DNA of 64,000 nt, from assembly GCF_007830035.1 (NCBI RefSeq), contig NZ_VLKN01000005.1, positions 62,001 to 126,000 on the forward strand. The letters are read 5' to 3'. Positions 1 through 9,635 of this stretch are shown here, piece after piece; position 1 is the first letter of the stretch, and each line of letters opens with the position of its first letter. The notes under the pieces are model-generated. The model was given only the letters and a program-made list of their open reading frames with translations. It did not search any database and was not told the origin of the DNA. This DNA comes from Luteimonas cucumeris. Its GTDB lineage: Bacteria; Pseudomonadota; Gammaproteobacteria; Xanthomonadales; Xanthomonadaceae. The translations under genes and the position numbers were made by a program.

Positions 1-555
1 CTCCTCCTCGCGCTCGACGATCATGCGCAGCGCCGGCGACTGCACGCGGCCGGCGGACAGGCCGCGCTGGACCTTGCGCCACAGCACCGGCGACAGGTTG
101 AAGCCGACCAGGTAGTCCAGCGCGCGCCGCGCCTGCTGCGCATCGACCAGGTCGCTGGCGATGCTGCGCGGCTTGAGCATGGCTTCCTTGATCGCGCGCG
201 GCGTGATCTCGGTGAACACCACGCGCTGCAGGGTCTTGTCCTTGAGCAGGCCGCGCTCCTTCAGGATCTCGGCGATGTGCCAGCTGATCGCCTCGCCTTC
301 GCGGTCCGGGTCGGTCGCCAGGAAGATGCCCTCGGCGCTCTTGGCGGCCTTGGCGATGGCCTCGACATGCTTCTGGTTCTTGTCGATCAGGTCGTAGCGC
401 ATGCGGAAGCCGTCGGCCGGATCGACCGCGCCCTCCTTCGGCACCAGGTCACGGACGTGGCCGTAGGACGCCAGGACGGTGAAGTCCTTGCCCAGGTATT
501 TGTTGATCGTCTTGGCCTTGGCGGGCGATTCGACGATGAGGAGGTTCTTGGCCAT
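1..555 (-). CDS. topA: DNA topoisomerase I, N-terminal part (runs off the window)
   Basis: Type IA topoisomerase that relaxes negative supercoils. Only the first 185 codons are present because the gene continues past position 1. The product begins MAKNLLIVESPAKAKTI, the start of the Toprim domain with the conserved Glu at residue 9. Near residue 80 comes ATDPDREGEAISWHI, whose DxD pair holds Mg2+. Further on are EITPRAIKEA and AGRVQSPALR, which belong to the core clamp. The ATG is the complement of 553-555. The gene lies downstream of dprA and smg on the same strand, separated from smg by a 220-bp leader containing a strong hairpin. The order dprA-smg-topA is usual in gammaproteobacteria. The identification rests on the motifs and is secure. 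Confidence 0.96.
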   Translation of the reverse strand, partial: MAKNLLIVESPAKAKTINKYLGKDFTVLASYGHVRDLVPKEGAVDPADGFRMRYDLIDKNQKHVEAIAKAAKSAEGIFLATDPDREGEAISWHIAEILKERGLLKDKTLQRVVFTEITPRAIKEAMLKPRSIASDLVDAQQARRALDYLVGFNLSPVLWRKVQRGLSAGRVQSPALRMIVEREEE

Positions 556-614
556 GGGCGGGGAGGTTCCGGGCGCGGCGTGAACGCCGCGCCAAAATGG
601 GGATTGCAGAAGGC

Positions 615-642
615 GACGCCCGAGGCCGGGGCCTCGGGCGTC
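615..642 (-). promoter_or_regulatory. 13-bp perfect hairpin in the topA leader
   Basis: Arms 615-627 and 630-642 are perfect reverse complements (GACGCCCGAGGCC) around a 2-nt loop. The hairpin lies between the smg stop and the topA start on the topA strand. A TATAAA hexamer (complement of 655-660) is just upstream of it. A perfect TTGACA (complement of 685-690) also exists, but 24 nt away, which is too far for a standard sigma70 pair. No T-run follows on the minus strand, so a 5'-leader structure is more likely than a plain intrinsic terminator. Confidence 0.55.
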
Positions 643-775
643 TGGGTCGCTCTATTTATAGTGGAATCACGCCGAGGCCGGCGGTGTCAAGCTCGACGGC
701 CCGGATGGGTGATACCGGTCGGTGGATTCGGGACCAAACCGTCAGATCCCGGATGCCCGATCCCGAATCCGGTTT

Positions 776-1249
776 TCAGTGCACCGGCTCCGGCTCGTCG
801 ACGAACATCTGGGTTTCCATCCAGGCGTAGGCGGCCTCGGAGCCGGGCTGGTTGAACAGCACCATCAGCACGACCCATTTCAGGTCGTCCAGGTCCAGTT
901 CGTCCTGGTCCAGCGCCATGGCGCGGTCCAGCACCAGTTCGCGCTGGTCGGCATCGAGCACGCCGTGCTGCTCCAGGAACAGCAGGAAGCCGCGGCATTC
1001 GACGTCGAGCTTGTCCAGTTCCGGGCCGAAATAGATGCGGGTCGGGCCGTTGCTGCGCGCAACCGTGGCGCCGGGGCGCTGTTCGGCCAGGGCGTCGAGC
1101 CAGTCGAAAGCCTTGTTGATCTCCGCCGGGCTGAAACCGGCCTGGATCAAGCCGTTCTGGAGGGAGTCGCGATCGCGGACGGGGTCGGCGTCGTCGGTGA
1201 AGTAGTGCTCGAACAGGTACAGCAGGACATCCAGGATGCTCTCTTTCAT
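776..1249 (-). CDS. smg: Smg family protein (DUF494)
   Basis: This 157-residue protein of the DUF494/Smg family has no established biochemical role. It is usually encoded next to dprA and topA, as here. Visible family features are the N-terminal [17 protein letters not shown] and, mid-protein, [19 protein letters not shown]. An acidic C-terminal helical region ([16 protein letters not shown]) follows. Length matches the family. The start is the complement of 1247-1249 and overlaps the dprA stop in an ATGA arrangement, so the two genes are probably translationally coupled. Assignment is by sequence pattern and context. Confidence 0.9.
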   Translation of the reverse strand: MKESILDVLLYLFEHYFTDDADPVRDRDSLQNGLIQAGFSPAEINKAFDWLDALAEQRPGATVARSNGPTRIYFGPELDKLDVECRGFLLFLEQHGVLDADQRELVLDRAMALDQDELDLDDLKWVVLMVLFNQPGSEAAYAWMETQMFVDEPEPVH

Positions 1250-2457
1250 TTCCCTCGGCCTGCGCCGGTCTCCGGCGCGTTGGGGGACAGGGTCTTGCGG
1301 GTGTAGCGGCCGTGCAGGTTGCTGACGTGGCCCTCAAGCTCCATGACCAGCAGCATGGAGGACAGTTCCGCGGCCGTCAATCCGGTCCGGTCGATCAGGC
1401 GATCCATACCGGTTGGGTCGTGGCCGAGGGCTGCCCACAAGCGCTGGTAGTCGGGGTCGTCGAGCAGCGGAGGCTGAATGGGCGTCCGCGGGTGCTCGAC
1501 AGGGCCTGTAGTGGGGATGTCGAGGCGCTGGCGCAAGGTCGCGGCCAGCTCGGCAGCCATCGGCATGAGCGCGGCGATCACCTCGTCGGCGCGTTCGACC
1601 AGCCCGGCGCCATCGCGGATCAGCCGGTGGCAGCCGCGGGCGAGCGGGTTGTGGATCGAGCCGGGCACGGCGAACACGTCGCGGCCGCCTTCGCTGGCGC
1701 AGCGGGCGGTGATCAGCGCGCCGGAACGCAGCGCGGCCTCGATCACCAGCGTGCCCAGGCTGAGCCCGGCCAGGATGCGGTTGCGGCTGGGGAAGTGTTC
1801 GCGCCGCACCTGCGTGCCGGGGGCATGTTCGCTGACCACCGTGCCGCGGTCGGCGATCTGCGACATCAGTGCGGCGTTGTCGCGCGGATAGGCCACGTCG
1901 GGACCGGTGCCGAGCACGGCGATGGTCAGTCCGCTCTCGACCGCCAGCGCGCCCTGGTGCGCGGCGGTATCGATGCCGGCCGCCAGGCCGCTGGCGACGG
2001 CCAGTCCGGAAGTGGCCAGTGCATGCGCGAAATCGTAGGCGTTGTCGCGCCCGCCGGCGGTCGGCGAGCGGCTGCCGACCACGGCCACCGACGGATGCCA
2101 GAGCAGCGCCGGATTGCCGGCCACGAACAGCGCCAGCGGCGGACTGGAGATGCGCCGCAGCAGCGGCGGGTAATCGGCGTCGTGCCAGCCGAGCAGGTGG
2201 TGGTCCGGCTGTGCCAACCAGGTACGGCTGCGGGCGAGGTCGTCGGTCTCTTCCCGTTCCAGGGCGCGGATCTGCGCGTCGTCCAGCCCGGCGTCGCGCC
2301 ATGCGCGTCGTCCCGCGGCCAGCGCGGCGGCGGGCGTGGCATGCGACTCCAGCAACTGGCGCCGCGACGCGGTCGTGCCGCCGGCGGCATGCAGCCGCAG
2401 CAGGGCCTGCTGGGAATCGGTGGGATCGGGATCGGCGGGTCGAAGTTCGGCGTGCAT
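1246..2457 (-). CDS. dprA: DNA-processing protein DprA (Smf)
   Basis: DprA binds single-stranded DNA entering the cell and loads RecA during natural transformation. The 403-residue product has a helical N-terminal part and then the Rossmann-like DprA core from about residue 80. Core motifs include [65 protein letters not shown] and [17 protein letters not shown]-terminal winged-helix region (about 325-385) ends the fold. It overlaps smg by 4 bp and follows the LysM gene on the same strand after a hairpin. The start at the complement of 2455-2457 gives normal family length. Confidence 0.95.
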   Translation of the reverse strand: MHAELRPADPDPTDSQQALLRLHAAGGTTASRRQLLESHATPAAALAAGRRAWRDAGLDDAQIRALEREETDDLARSRTWLAQPDHHLLGWHDADYPPLLRRISSPPLALFVAGNPALLWHPSVAVVGSRSPTAGGRDNAYDFAHALATSGLAVASGLAAGIDTAAHQGALAVESGLTIAVLGTGPDVAYPRDNAALMSQIADRGTVVSEHAPGTQVRREHFPSRNRILAGLSLGTLVIEAALRSGALITARCASEGGRDVFAVPGSIHNPLARGCHRLIRDGAGLVERADEVIAALMPMAAELAATLRQRLDIPTTGPVEHPRTPIQPPLLDDPDYQRLWAALGHDPTGMDRLIDRTGLTAAELSSMLLVMELEGHVSNLHGRYTRKTLSPNAPETGAGRGK

Positions 2458-2481
2458 CGGATCAGCCTAATGCCGAAACGA

Positions 2482-2505
2482 CGACGGCGCCCGCAGGCGC
2501 CGTCG
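2482..2505 (-). terminator. Hairpin between the LysM gene and dprA
   Basis: Perfect 10-bp arms (2482-2491 and 2496-2505, CGACGGCGCC) flank a CGCA loop. On the minus strand the stem is followed by TCGTTTCGG, a weak T-rich tail. It lies 3' of the LysM gene and 25 nt before the dprA start, so it could be a partial terminator or attenuator inside the operon. Confidence 0.45.
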
Positions 2506-2566
2506 CATCGTGATGTCGGAAAATTCTGATTACACGCAGGCCTGATTCGCGCAGGCGCGCTCGTCG

Positions 2567-3751
2567 TTACTGGGTGGCGTCCGGGTGCTTGAGGCCGTAG
2601 CCGACACGGGTCGGCTTGATGCCTTCCATGACCAGGCCGTAGCTCATCTTGTCGAAGGTGCGGAAGATCATGACGTGGCCGGCGAACTCGTCGGGCAGCT
2701 GCACGCGCGAACGCTTGGGCACGCTCAGGTCGCTGCGGTCGAGACCGTATTCGACGCGGTCGATCACCTGGTTGCCGTTGCTCCAGATCGAGAACACGGT
2801 GCCGTTGTCGATGCCGTCGCGGGCGCCGGCGGAGATCGCGATCACGTCGCGCGGACCGCCGTACAGGTTGACGTCGGCCACGGCCAGCACCTGCGCCTTG
2901 CCGACCGGCAACTGCACCTTCGGCGGATGCGGGAAGAACTGCAGATCGTAGGGTTGCGCGTCGACCGCGATCAGGCGGTCGCCGACCCGGACTTCGCGGC
3001 CGGCTTCGTCCAGCAGCAGCGTGCTGACCTGGACATCGCCCACTTCGCCGCGGGTGACGGTGCCGACGTTGACCCGGACCAGTTCGTGGCCGAGCAGTTC
3101 CAGCGGGCCTTCCATCAGCGCGATGTTGGTCCAGCCGGTGTTGAGGTCGGCGGTTTCGGTCAGCAGGCGGTTGCCGCGGAAGTCGAGGTCTTCCTTGAAC
3201 ACCATGTACTCGCCGTTGGACATGCGCCGGGTCTGGGTGAAGCGCTGGCTCGGGCGTACCACCATGTAGCGCTGCCCCGGCTGGGCGTCGGCGATGCCGC
3301 GCACGTAGGCGACCTGGCCCTGGGTGCCGCGCAGGCGCTCGCCTTCCAGGCTGACCACGTAGGGCAGCTGCTGGAACTCGTCGACGACGCGCAGGTCCTT
3401 GAGGAAGGCCTCGACCTGGTCCAGCGGGATCGCGTTGATCGGCGCCGCTTCGGTGCGCGGGCCCGGCTGCATGGCCACACGGTCGAGGTAGGCCAGGCTG
3501 ATCACGTCGCCCGGATAGATCAGGTGCGGATTGGCGATCTGCGGATTGGCCTGCCAGATCTCCGGCCACAGCCACGGCTTCTTCAGGAAGCGCGCGGAAA
3601 TGTCCCACAGAGTGTCTCCGCGCTTCACCACGTAGGTGTCGGGATGATCGCCGCGCATCTCCACGGCCGCAGCGTAGGTAGCGACGGTCAACATCGCTAC
3701 CGCAAAAACAACACGAAGCCCCTGAGAAAGGTGCTTAAGCATCGCGGCCAT
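2567..3751 (-). CDS. Secreted LysM-domain protein
   Basis: This 394-residue protein begins with a signal-like hydrophobic segment (GLRVVFAVAMLTVATYAAA). One LysM domain lies at about residues 38-90 (YVVKRGDTLWDISARF ... NPHLIYPGDVISL), which binds peptidoglycan glycan chains. The remaining 300 residues hold no motif I can name. Upstream-of-dprA LysM proteins of this size are common in gammaproteobacteria. A start at 3751 is preceded by AGGGGAG about 7 nt upstream, and an in-frame ATG at 3742 is the alternative. It is divergent from def, so the 134-bp gap carries both promoters. Likely periplasmic; precise role unknown. Confidence 0.85.
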   Translation of the reverse strand: MAAMLKHLSQGLRVVFAVAMLTVATYAAAVEMRGDHPDTYVVKRGDTLWDISARFLKKPWLWPEIWQANPQIANPHLIYPGDVISLAYLDRVAMQPGPRTEAAPINAIPLDQVEAFLKDLRVVDEFQQLPYVVSLEGERLRGTQGQVAYVRGIADAQPGQRYMVVRPSQRFTQTRRMSNGEYMVFKEDLDFRGNRLLTETADLNTGWTNIALMEGPLELLGHELVRVNVGTVTRGEVGDVQVSTLLLDEAGREVRVGDRLIAVDAQPYDLQFFPHPPKVQLPVGKAQVLAVADVNLYGGPRDVIAISAGARDGIDNGTVFSIWSNGNQVIDRVEYGLDRSDLSVPKRSRVQLPDEFAGHVMIFRTFDKMSYGLVMEGIKPTRVGYGLKHPDATQ

Positions 3752-3885
3752 CTACCCGCTCCCCTTGAAGAAAATCCCCTATAGCCGGGCCAATATAGCC
3801 CACAAACCTCGCTGCAAGGCAAGCGCGGCGGCGTTACAATCGCCCCAGCGCTTGCGCTTGTGACCGACGCCCCCATTTTCCAGCC

Positions 3886-4395
3886 ATGGCCCTGCTCCCG
3901 ATCCTCGAATTCCCCGATCCGCGCCTGCGCACCAAGGCGGTGCCGGTGGATCCCGTGCGCCTGGCCGATCCCGCGTTCCAGCGCCTGTTCGACGACATGT
4001 TCGAGACCATGTACGAGGCGCCGGGCATCGGCCTGGCCGCCAGCCAGGTCGACGTGCACCAGCGCTTCATGGTGATCGACGTGTCCGAGGAGAAGGACCG
4101 CCCGATGGTGTTCGTCAACCCGGTGATCGTCGCCAGGTCCGGCGAACAGGTCTATCAGGAAGGCTGCCTGTCGGTACCCGGCATCTTCGCCGATGTCACC
4201 CGCGCCAACGAGATCACCGTGCAGGCGCTCGATCGCCATGGACAGGCGTTCGAACTGAACATCGACGGCCTGCTGGCGGTGTGCGTGCAGCACGAGATGG
4301 ACCACCTCGAAGGCAAGCTGTTCGTCGATTACCTGTCGCCGCTGAAGCGCGAAATGGTGCGCAAGAAGCTGGCCAAGCAGAAGCGCGCGGCCTGA
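3886..4395 (+). CDS. def: Peptide deformylase
   Basis: Removes the formyl group from the N-terminal methionine of nascent proteins, using a bound Fe2+ or other divalent metal. All three class I motifs are visible in the 169 residues: [11 protein letters not shown] (about 43-53), QEGCLSVPG (about 88-96, with the Cys ligand) and QHEMDHLEG (about 131-139, HExxH ligands and catalytic Glu). Length is normal. It is followed by fmt and rsmB on the same strand, the usual order for formyl-Met metabolism. A 78-bp palindromic repeat separates def from fmt, so fmt may also have its own promoter. Confidence 0.97.
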   Translation: MALLPILEFPDPRLRTKAVPVDPVRLADPAFQRLFDDMFETMYEAPGIGLAASQVDVHQRFMVIDVSEEKDRPMVFVNPVIVARSGEQVYQEGCLSVPGIFADVTRANEITVQALDRHGQAFELNIDGLLAVCVQHEMDHLEGKLFVDYLSPLKREMVRKKLAKQKRAA

Positions 4396-4430
4396 AGGCC
4401 GGATTCGCCTGGGGCAGCATCCCTTTTAGT

Positions 4431-4508
4431 TGTCATCCCGAACGCAGTGAGGGACCTGCTTTTGCGTCGCAATCGACAAGCAGGTCCCTCACTGCGTTCG
4501 CGATGACA
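4431..4508. repeat. 78-bp dispersed-type palindrome between def and fmt
   Basis: Arms 4440-4461 and 4478-4499 are perfect 22-nt reverse complements (GAACGCAGTGAGGGACCTGC...). Flanking TGTCATC (4431-4437) and GATGACA (4502-4508) extend the symmetry. It fills most of the def-fmt gap. The form resembles short non-coding mobile palindromes (REP or REPIN type). Only one copy is seen in this window. Confidence 0.75.
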
Positions 4509-4525
4509 GCGGATAAAATCCGAGT

Positions 4526-5470
4526 ATGGCTTTGAAAATCGTCTTCGCCGGCACGCCGGATTTCGCCGTGCCTTCGTTGCGCGCCGCCATGCGGCATGGC
4601 GATGTCGTTGCCGTGTACACGCAGCCGGATCGTCCGGCCGGGCGCGGCCGCGGCCTGCAGGCTTCGCCGGTCAAGCTGGAAGCGGTGGCCGCGGGCATCC
4701 CGGTGCTGCAGCCTGAAACGCTCAGGGACCAGGCGGCGCGCGATGCGTTGCGCGCGCTGCAGCCGGACCTGATGGTGGTGGTGGCCTATGGCCAGATCCT
4801 GCCGCAGAAGATCCTCGACATCCCGCGCCTGGGGTGCTGGAACGTGCATGCCTCGCTGCTGCCGCGCTGGCGCGGCGCCGCCCCGATCCAGCGTGCGATC
4901 GAGGCCGGCGATCGCGAGACCGGCGTGTGCCTGATGCAGATGGAAAAAGGCCTGGACACCGGCCCGGTGCTGCTGTCGCAGAAGCTGGCGATCGGCGACG
5001 ACGAGACCGGAGGTGAACTGCATGATCGCCTGGCCGAACTTGGCGCGCAGACCTTGTCCGATGGCCTGGAGCTGCTGCTGGCCGGGGTGCGTCCGGTGCC
5101 GCAACCGCAACCGGAAGACGGCGTGAGTTACGCGCACAAGCTGGAGAAGCACGAGGCGAAACTGGACTGGTCGCAACCGGCGACGGTGCTGGCCAACAAG
5201 GTGCGCGCCTTCCATCCCTGGCCGATTGCCGAGGCGGAAGTGGCAGGCGAACGCGTGCGCATCCATGCCGCCGAAGCATTGCCTTCGATGCAGCGTGCAG
5301 TGCCGGGCACACTGCTGGCGGCGAGCCGTGATGGCATCGACATCGCCTGTGGCGAAGGCATGCTGCGGATCCACGACCTGCAGCGCGAAGGCGGCAAGCC
5401 GATCACGGCGACCGATTACGTCAATGCGCGCCGTGGTTTGCAGCAGGCCGTTTCGATGCCGCGACCATGA
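4526..5470 (+). CDS. fmt: Methionyl-tRNA formyltransferase
   Basis: Transfers a formyl group from 10-formyl-tetrahydrofolate to initiator Met-tRNA. The 314-residue product starts [18 protein letters not shown], the formyltransferase Rossmann fold. It carries [17 protein letters not shown] at about residues 108-124, including the catalytic Asn-His region. A C-terminal OB-like domain follows from about residue 205, with [15 protein letters not shown] at its boundary. Length is normal. The stop overlaps the rsmB start by 4 nt (ATGA). It pairs functionally with def upstream. Confidence 0.97.
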   Translation: MALKIVFAGTPDFAVPSLRAAMRHGDVVAVYTQPDRPAGRGRGLQASPVKLEAVAAGIPVLQPETLRDQAARDALRALQPDLMVVVAYGQILPQKILDIPRLGCWNVHASLLPRWRGAAPIQRAIEAGDRETGVCLMQMEKGLDTGPVLLSQKLAIGDDETGGELHDRLAELGAQTLSDGLELLLAGVRPVPQPQPEDGVSYAHKLEKHEAKLDWSQPATVLANKVRAFHPWPIAEAEVAGERVRIHAAEALPSMQRAVPGTLLAASRDGIDIACGEGMLRIHDLQREGGKPITATDYVNARRGLQQAVSMPRP

Positions 5471-6759
5471 GCGGTGCGTCGTCGCGCGTTGCCGCCGCCC
5501 GCGTGCTGGATGCGGTGCTGCATCGTGGCCGCTCGTTGAAGGCCGAACTTGCCGTGGCATTGCCGGCGCTCGCTGACCCGCGCGATCGCGCGCTGGTCGA
5601 GGCGATCTGCTTCGCGGCATTGCGGCAGCGCGCCCGCCACGACGCCGCGCTGAAGGCGTGGATCGCCAAGCCCTTGCCCAAGCGCGACGACGAACTGCGT
5701 GCGCTGCTGCGCGCCGGTTTCGCGCAGGTCGACGCGCTCGGTCTGCCGGCCCACGCCGCGGTCGCGGCGACGGTGGAAGCGACACGAGCGATGGGACGCG
5801 CGCATCAGGCCGGGATGGTCAATGCATTGCTGCGGCGCGCGTTGCGCGAGGGCCTGCCCGAAGCCGATGCCGCCGATGCCTGGCCGACCTGGCTGCGTGA
5901 GCAGCTGCGCGCCGAGTGGCCCGGGGAATTTGCCGCCATCATCGCGGCCAGCGCGGTGCCTGCGTCGACCTGGCTGCGCGTGAACGCCCGTCGCGTCGCC
6001 CGCGACAATTACGTTGACACGCTGCGCGAAGCTGGCATCGAAGGCGTCGTGCCGGTAGGCCTGGCCGATGCCGTGCGCGTCGACGCTTCCGTTGCGGTGG
6101 CATCGTTGCCCGGCTTCGCGACGGGCGATGTCTCGATCCAGGACGGCGCCGCGCAGCTGGTCGCCGATGCGTTGTCGCCCGCGCGCGGCGCGCGCGTGCT
6201 CGATGCCTGCGCCGCGCCCGGCGGCAAATCGGCGCACCTGCTCGAACGCGATCCCTCGTTGCGCCTGACCGCTGTCGACAGCGATGCGCGGCGGTTGCGC
6301 AAGGTCGCCGAAACGCTCGCACGACTGCAACTGGAAGATGGCGCGGTGCTGAGTGTCGCCGATGCGAGCCGCCCGCAAACGTGGTGGGATGGTGCACCTT
6401 TCGACGCGATCCTGCTGGATGCGCCCTGTTCGGCGACCGGGATCGTGCGGCGGCAGCCGGACATCCTGCTGCATCGTCGCGAAAGCGACCTGGCGTCCGT
6501 TGTCGAGCTGCAGGCGCGCCTGCTCGACGCTGTCTGGTCGATGCTGCGACCCGGGGGCGTGCTGCTGTATGCGACGTGTTCGATCCTCAAGGCCGAGAAC
6601 GAACAACAGGTGGCTGCGTTCCTCGCGCGCACGCCGGATGCGACCATCGATCCGCTCGACGAACGTTTCGGTCATCTCGCCGGGGCCGGCCGCCAGCGAT
6701 TGCCGGGTGAGGATGGCATGGACGGGTTTTTCTATGCGCGATTGCGCAAGGGCGGCTGA
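5467..6759 (+). CDS. rsmB: 16S rRNA (cytosine-967-C5)-methyltransferase
   Basis: Methylates C967 of 16S rRNA with S-adenosylmethionine. The 430-residue product has an N-terminal NusB-like RNA-binding domain (about 1-135). The methyltransferase domain carries [17 protein letters not shown] (SAM motif I), [18 protein letters not shown] (motif IV with a catalytic Cys) and [17 protein letters not shown] (motif VI with the nucleophilic Cys). Length fits RsmB. It is translationally coupled to fmt. The core def-fmt-rsmB block ends here. Confidence 0.96.
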   Translation: MSGASSRVAAARVLDAVLHRGRSLKAELAVALPALADPRDRALVEAICFAALRQRARHDAALKAWIAKPLPKRDDELRALLRAGFAQVDALGLPAHAAVAATVEATRAMGRAHQAGMVNALLRRALREGLPEADAADAWPTWLREQLRAEWPGEFAAIIAASAVPASTWLRVNARRVARDNYVDTLREAGIEGVVPVGLADAVRVDASVAVASLPGFATGDVSIQDGAAQLVADALSPARGARVLDACAAPGGKSAHLLERDPSLRLTAVDSDARRLRKVAETLARLQLEDGAVLSVADASRPQTWWDGAPFDAILLDAPCSATGIVRRQPDILLHRRESDLASVVELQARLLDAVWSMLRPGGVLLYATCSILKAENEQQVAAFLARTPDATIDPLDERFGHLAGAGRQRLPGEDGMDGFFYARLRKGG

Positions 6760-7119
6760 CCGCCTGCGTCATTCCGCGAAGGCAGATGTGCTTTACAACA
6801 GCCGAAGGCTGTCATCTCCGCTGACTCGCCTCGTCCGTCATCCCGGCGAACGCCGGGATCCAGGCGCTTTGGTCCTGGAGCAAGAGCTTCCGTGCGCTAA
6901 AGCGCCCGGGTTACTTTCTTTGCTGGCCCAAAGAAAGTAACCAAAGAAAGGGCCTGAAGCCCCATTGACTGACGTCGTAGTCGGGCTTGTGAGCGCTGAG
7001 CGGCGTCCGTCGCGGCCGACTTTCTTTACGCCGCTTCGAAGTTTGTCCTGCGTAGATGGACGGATTCCTCAGCCAGGGTTCGACCGATATGACACGCGCC
7101 GAGCGCTTATCATGTGGTC
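6760..7119. other. 360-bp gene-free spacer containing dispersed repeats
   Basis: I find no credible gene. The spacer contains a REP-type palindrome (ATCCCGGCGAACGCCGGGAT, about 6840-6859) and one copy of the TTACTTTCTTTG repeat (6908-6961). The remaining part up to the glycosyltransferase start holds nothing I recognise, and no clear Shine-Dalgarno precedes the next gene. Confidence 0.6.
6908..6961 (+). repeat. Dispersed hairpin repeat, copy 1
   Basis: Core hairpin arms are TTACTTTCTTTG (6911-6922) and CAAAGAAAGTAA (6929-6940) around CTGGCC, followed by CCAAAGAAAGGGCC. The same roughly 54-nt unit recurs at 12768-12821 with only a few differences. An AGCTTCCG block lies about 20 nt upstream of both copies. 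Intergenic, non-coding and same orientation. Confidence 0.85.
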
Positions 7120-8829
7120 ATGCTCAAGACCCGCGCTTCCCGTGATTTCTGGCTGCTTGCCTTCACTGCGTTGCTGGTGCTCGGCGCCGGCCTCGGCTTG
7201 CGTGATCCCTGGCCGGCCGACGAACCGCGCTTCGCGCTGGTCGCCAGGCAGATGGTCGAAAGCGGCAACTGGCTGTTCCCGCATCGCGGCATCGAACTGT
7301 ATTCGGACAAGCCGCCGTTGTTCATGTGGCTGCAGGCGGCGACCTATACGGTGCTGCGCGACTGGCGTGTCGCCTTCCTGCTGCCGTCGCTGCTGGCTTC
7401 GCTCGGCACGCTGTGGTGCGTATACGACCTCGGCCGTCGCCTGTGGACCCGGCAGGTCGGTCTGTATGCGGCATGGGCATTGCTGTTCGCGCTGCAGTTC
7501 ACGTATCAATCGAAGAAGGCGCAGATCGATCCGCTGGTGACGTTCTGGATCACGCTGGCCAACTACGGCCTGCTGCGGCATCTGCTGCTGGGACCGAACT
7601 GGAAGCTGTGGTGGCTGGGCTGGTTCGCCGCGGGGCTGGGCACCGTCACCAAGGGTGTCGGCGTACTGGCGTTGGTGATGATCGTGCCGGCGCTGTTCGC
7701 GGTCTGGCGCGGCTGGCCGCGCGTAGGGCTGCACCTGCGCGATGCGCGCTTCTGGCTGGCGCCGCTGGCATTCGCCTTCGCCGCGTCGCTGTGGCTGGTG
7801 CCGATGGTGACCACGGCGTTGTCGCAGGACGATCCCTCGTATCGCGCCTATCTCAACGACATCCTGTTCAACCAGACCGCGAACCGCTACGCGCGCTCCT
7901 GGGACCACGCGCAGCCGCCGTGGTATTTCCTCGGCGTGATGCTGACCATGTGGTTGCCGGCGATGCTGGCACTGCCGTGGGCCTTGCCGGCCTGGAAGCG
8001 TCGCCTGCAGCGTCGCGATGCGCGTTACCTGTTGCCGCTGGCGTGGTGGCTGCTGCTGGTGGTGTTCTTCTCCATTCCCAGCGGCAAGCGCGATGTCTAC
8101 ATCATGCCGGCGTTGCCGATGGCGTGTCTGGCGCTGGCGCCGCTGTTGCCGGGCATTGTGCGCAAGCTGTGGGCGCAACGGCTGGCGATCGCGTTCGCAG
8201 GCTTGCTTGCCGGTGTCGCGTTGCTGCTTGGATTGACGCTGCTGTTCGGCGACACGGCTTTCGAACGACGCCTGATCGAGCAGCGCGGCTTCACCAACGG
8301 CGCGCATGCGCTGGCCTGGCTGCTGTCGGCGATCGGCGCCTGGGGCATCGGCAGCCTGGTGTGGTTCGGGCGACGCCGCGCGATCGCGGGCCTGGTCAGC
8401 ACGCTGGCCGGGCTGTGGGTGCTGTACGGACTGGTCGCTTATCCACTGCTCAATCCGTCGAGCTCGGCACGCGAGCTGATGGAGGATGTCGCGGTGCGCA
8501 TCGGTCCGGATTCCGAGTTGGCGCTGGTGGCGTGGAAGGAACAGAACCTGTTGATGTCGAGGCCGATGGCGACCACGTTCGGCTTTGTCATGCCCTGGCC
8601 GGAGCAGTTGCGGCGCGGCATCGAATGGCAGGCGCAGGCGCCGGGCAAGCGCTGGCTGCTGGTGCAGGAGCCCGCGTTGGGCGAGTGCGTGGTTCGCGCG
8701 AAAGCCGAGCTGGCGGGGCTGTCGAACCGGCGTCGCTGGTGGCTGGTGCCGGCCGACGCGGTCGTGCCCGGCTGCGTGCCCGCGACTTCGGACGTGCCCG
8801 GCAACGCGGTGGACACCGATCCGGACTGA
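7120..8829 (+). CDS. ArnT/PMT-like integral membrane glycosyltransferase
   Basis: This 569-residue polytopic membrane protein of the ArnT/PMT (GT83-like) group moves sugars from polyprenyl-phosphate donors to lipid A or other envelope acceptors. The N-terminal loop has DPWPADEPRFALVARQM and LYSDKPPLFMWLQAA, matching the ArnT first periplasmic loop with its acidic and aromatic residues. About ten hydrophobic segments follow, and a small soluble C-terminal part ends the protein. ATG 7120 is chosen; an in-frame GTG at 7114 would add two residues. It faces a convergent glycosyltransferase gene 33 bp downstream, in an envelope-synthesis neighbourhood. The exact sugar cannot be read from sequence. 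Confidence 0.85.
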   Translation: MLKTRASRDFWLLAFTALLVLGAGLGLRDPWPADEPRFALVARQMVESGNWLFPHRGIELYSDKPPLFMWLQAATYTVLRDWRVAFLLPSLLASLGTLWCVYDLGRRLWTRQVGLYAAWALLFALQFTYQSKKAQIDPLVTFWITLANYGLLRHLLLGPNWKLWWLGWFAAGLGTVTKGVGVLALVMIVPALFAVWRGWPRVGLHLRDARFWLAPLAFAFAASLWLVPMVTTALSQDDPSYRAYLNDILFNQTANRYARSWDHAQPPWYFLGVMLTMWLPAMLALPWALPAWKRRLQRRDARYLLPLAWWLLLVVFFSIPSGKRDVYIMPALPMACLALAPLLPGIVRKLWAQRLAIAFAGLLAGVALLLGLTLLFGDTAFERRLIEQRGFTNGAHALAWLLSAIGAWGIGSLVWFGRRRAIAGLVSTLAGLWVLYGLVAYPLLNPSSSARELMEDVAVRIGPDSELALVAWKEQNLLMSRPMATTFGFVMPWPEQLRRGIEWQAQAPGKRWLLVQEPALGECVVRAKAELAGLSNRRRWWLVPADAVVPGCVPATSDVPGNAVDTDPD

Positions 8830-8862
8830 GCGTTTTTGTTCTAGAGCGGAGCTCGCTTCGCT

Positions 8863-9627
8863 CTACGAGGCCGCGCGCAGCAGCCGGTACTTGTCATAAA
8901 CGTAGCGTGCGTGCAGCGCGTGGTAGCGGTAGGCCATGGCGCCATCGAGAAAGCCGCCGCGCAGCAGGTAGTTCTTGAGCCAGTAGGCGGTCGCATGCAG
9001 CGCCGCCGACAGCGGGCCGGCACGACGGCCGGCGGCACGCTTCTGCCGGGCCCAGAGCTGCGCGTAACGTTGCAGCTTCGCCGCATATTCCTCATGGCTG
9101 CGCGCGGTGTCGTGTTCGATGCGTGCATCCAGCAGCGCCACGTGCTGGCCGGCCAGGTCGAGCTTCTCGTGCACGTCCGCCGGCAGGTAGCGCAGCGACG
9201 GGCGGAACAGGCGCTCGACCTTTTCCCTGCCCCAGCCGCCGTGATCCAGCGTCGCGCCGAGAAAACGCGTGCGTCGCAGCAGTCGCCAGACATCGGCGCG
9301 TTCGACTTCACCATCGGCGAACAGGTCGCGCAGCGCTTCGGCAGCGCCATCGCCCAGCCATTCGTCGGCATCCAGCAGCAGCACCCACGGCTGGGACGCG
9401 CGTGCGATCGCCGCGTTCTTCTGTGCCGCGAAACCGAGCCAGGGCTGTTGTTCGACACGCGCGCCGGCGGCGACGGCGACCGCCGCGGTTGCGTCGTCGG
9501 AGCCGGAGTCGAGCACGATCACCTCGGTGCAGACCGAGACCAGGCTGGCGACGCAGCGGCCGATGCGGTCGGCCTCGTTTTTGGCGATGACCACGCCGCT
9601 GATCGGCAATTTCGATTGGTTCGGCAT
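8863..9627 (-). CDS. Family 2 glycosyltransferase, WaaE/KdtX-like
   Basis: This 254-residue GT-A glycosyltransferase resembles LPS-core beta-glucosyltransferases (WaaE/KdtX). It begins with PISGVVIAKNEADRIGRCV. The nucleotide-binding strand follows (VIVLDSGSDDAT), then the metal-binding DxD motif in WVLLLDADEWL at about residue 88. The C-terminal half is basic and aromatic, as in LPS enzymes. ATG 9627 is preferred because GGTGAG lies 7 nt upstream; a GTG at 9639 overlapping the previous stop is the alternative. It is the last gene of the four-gene envelope operon that starts at 12566. Acceptor unknown. Confidence 0.85.
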   Translation of the reverse strand: MPNQSKLPISGVVIAKNEADRIGRCVASLVSVCTEVIVLDSGSDDATAAVAVAAGARVEQQPWLGFAAQKNAAIARASQPWVLLLDADEWLGDGAAEALRDLFADGEVERADVWRLLRRTRFLGATLDHGGWGREKVERLFRPSLRYLPADVHEKLDLAGQHVALLDARIEHDTARSHEEYAAKLQRYAQLWARQKRAAGRRAGPLSAALHATAYWLKNYLLRGGFLDGAMAYRYHALHARYVYDKYRLLRAAS

Positions 9628-9635
9628 CGGCAGGC

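Noticed and set aside
8842-8865. Terminator between the ArnT-like gene and the convergent GT2 gene
   Set aside because: Only a 7-bp interrupted stem (TAGAGCG/CGCTCTA) overlapping the GT2 stop, with no T-run on either side.
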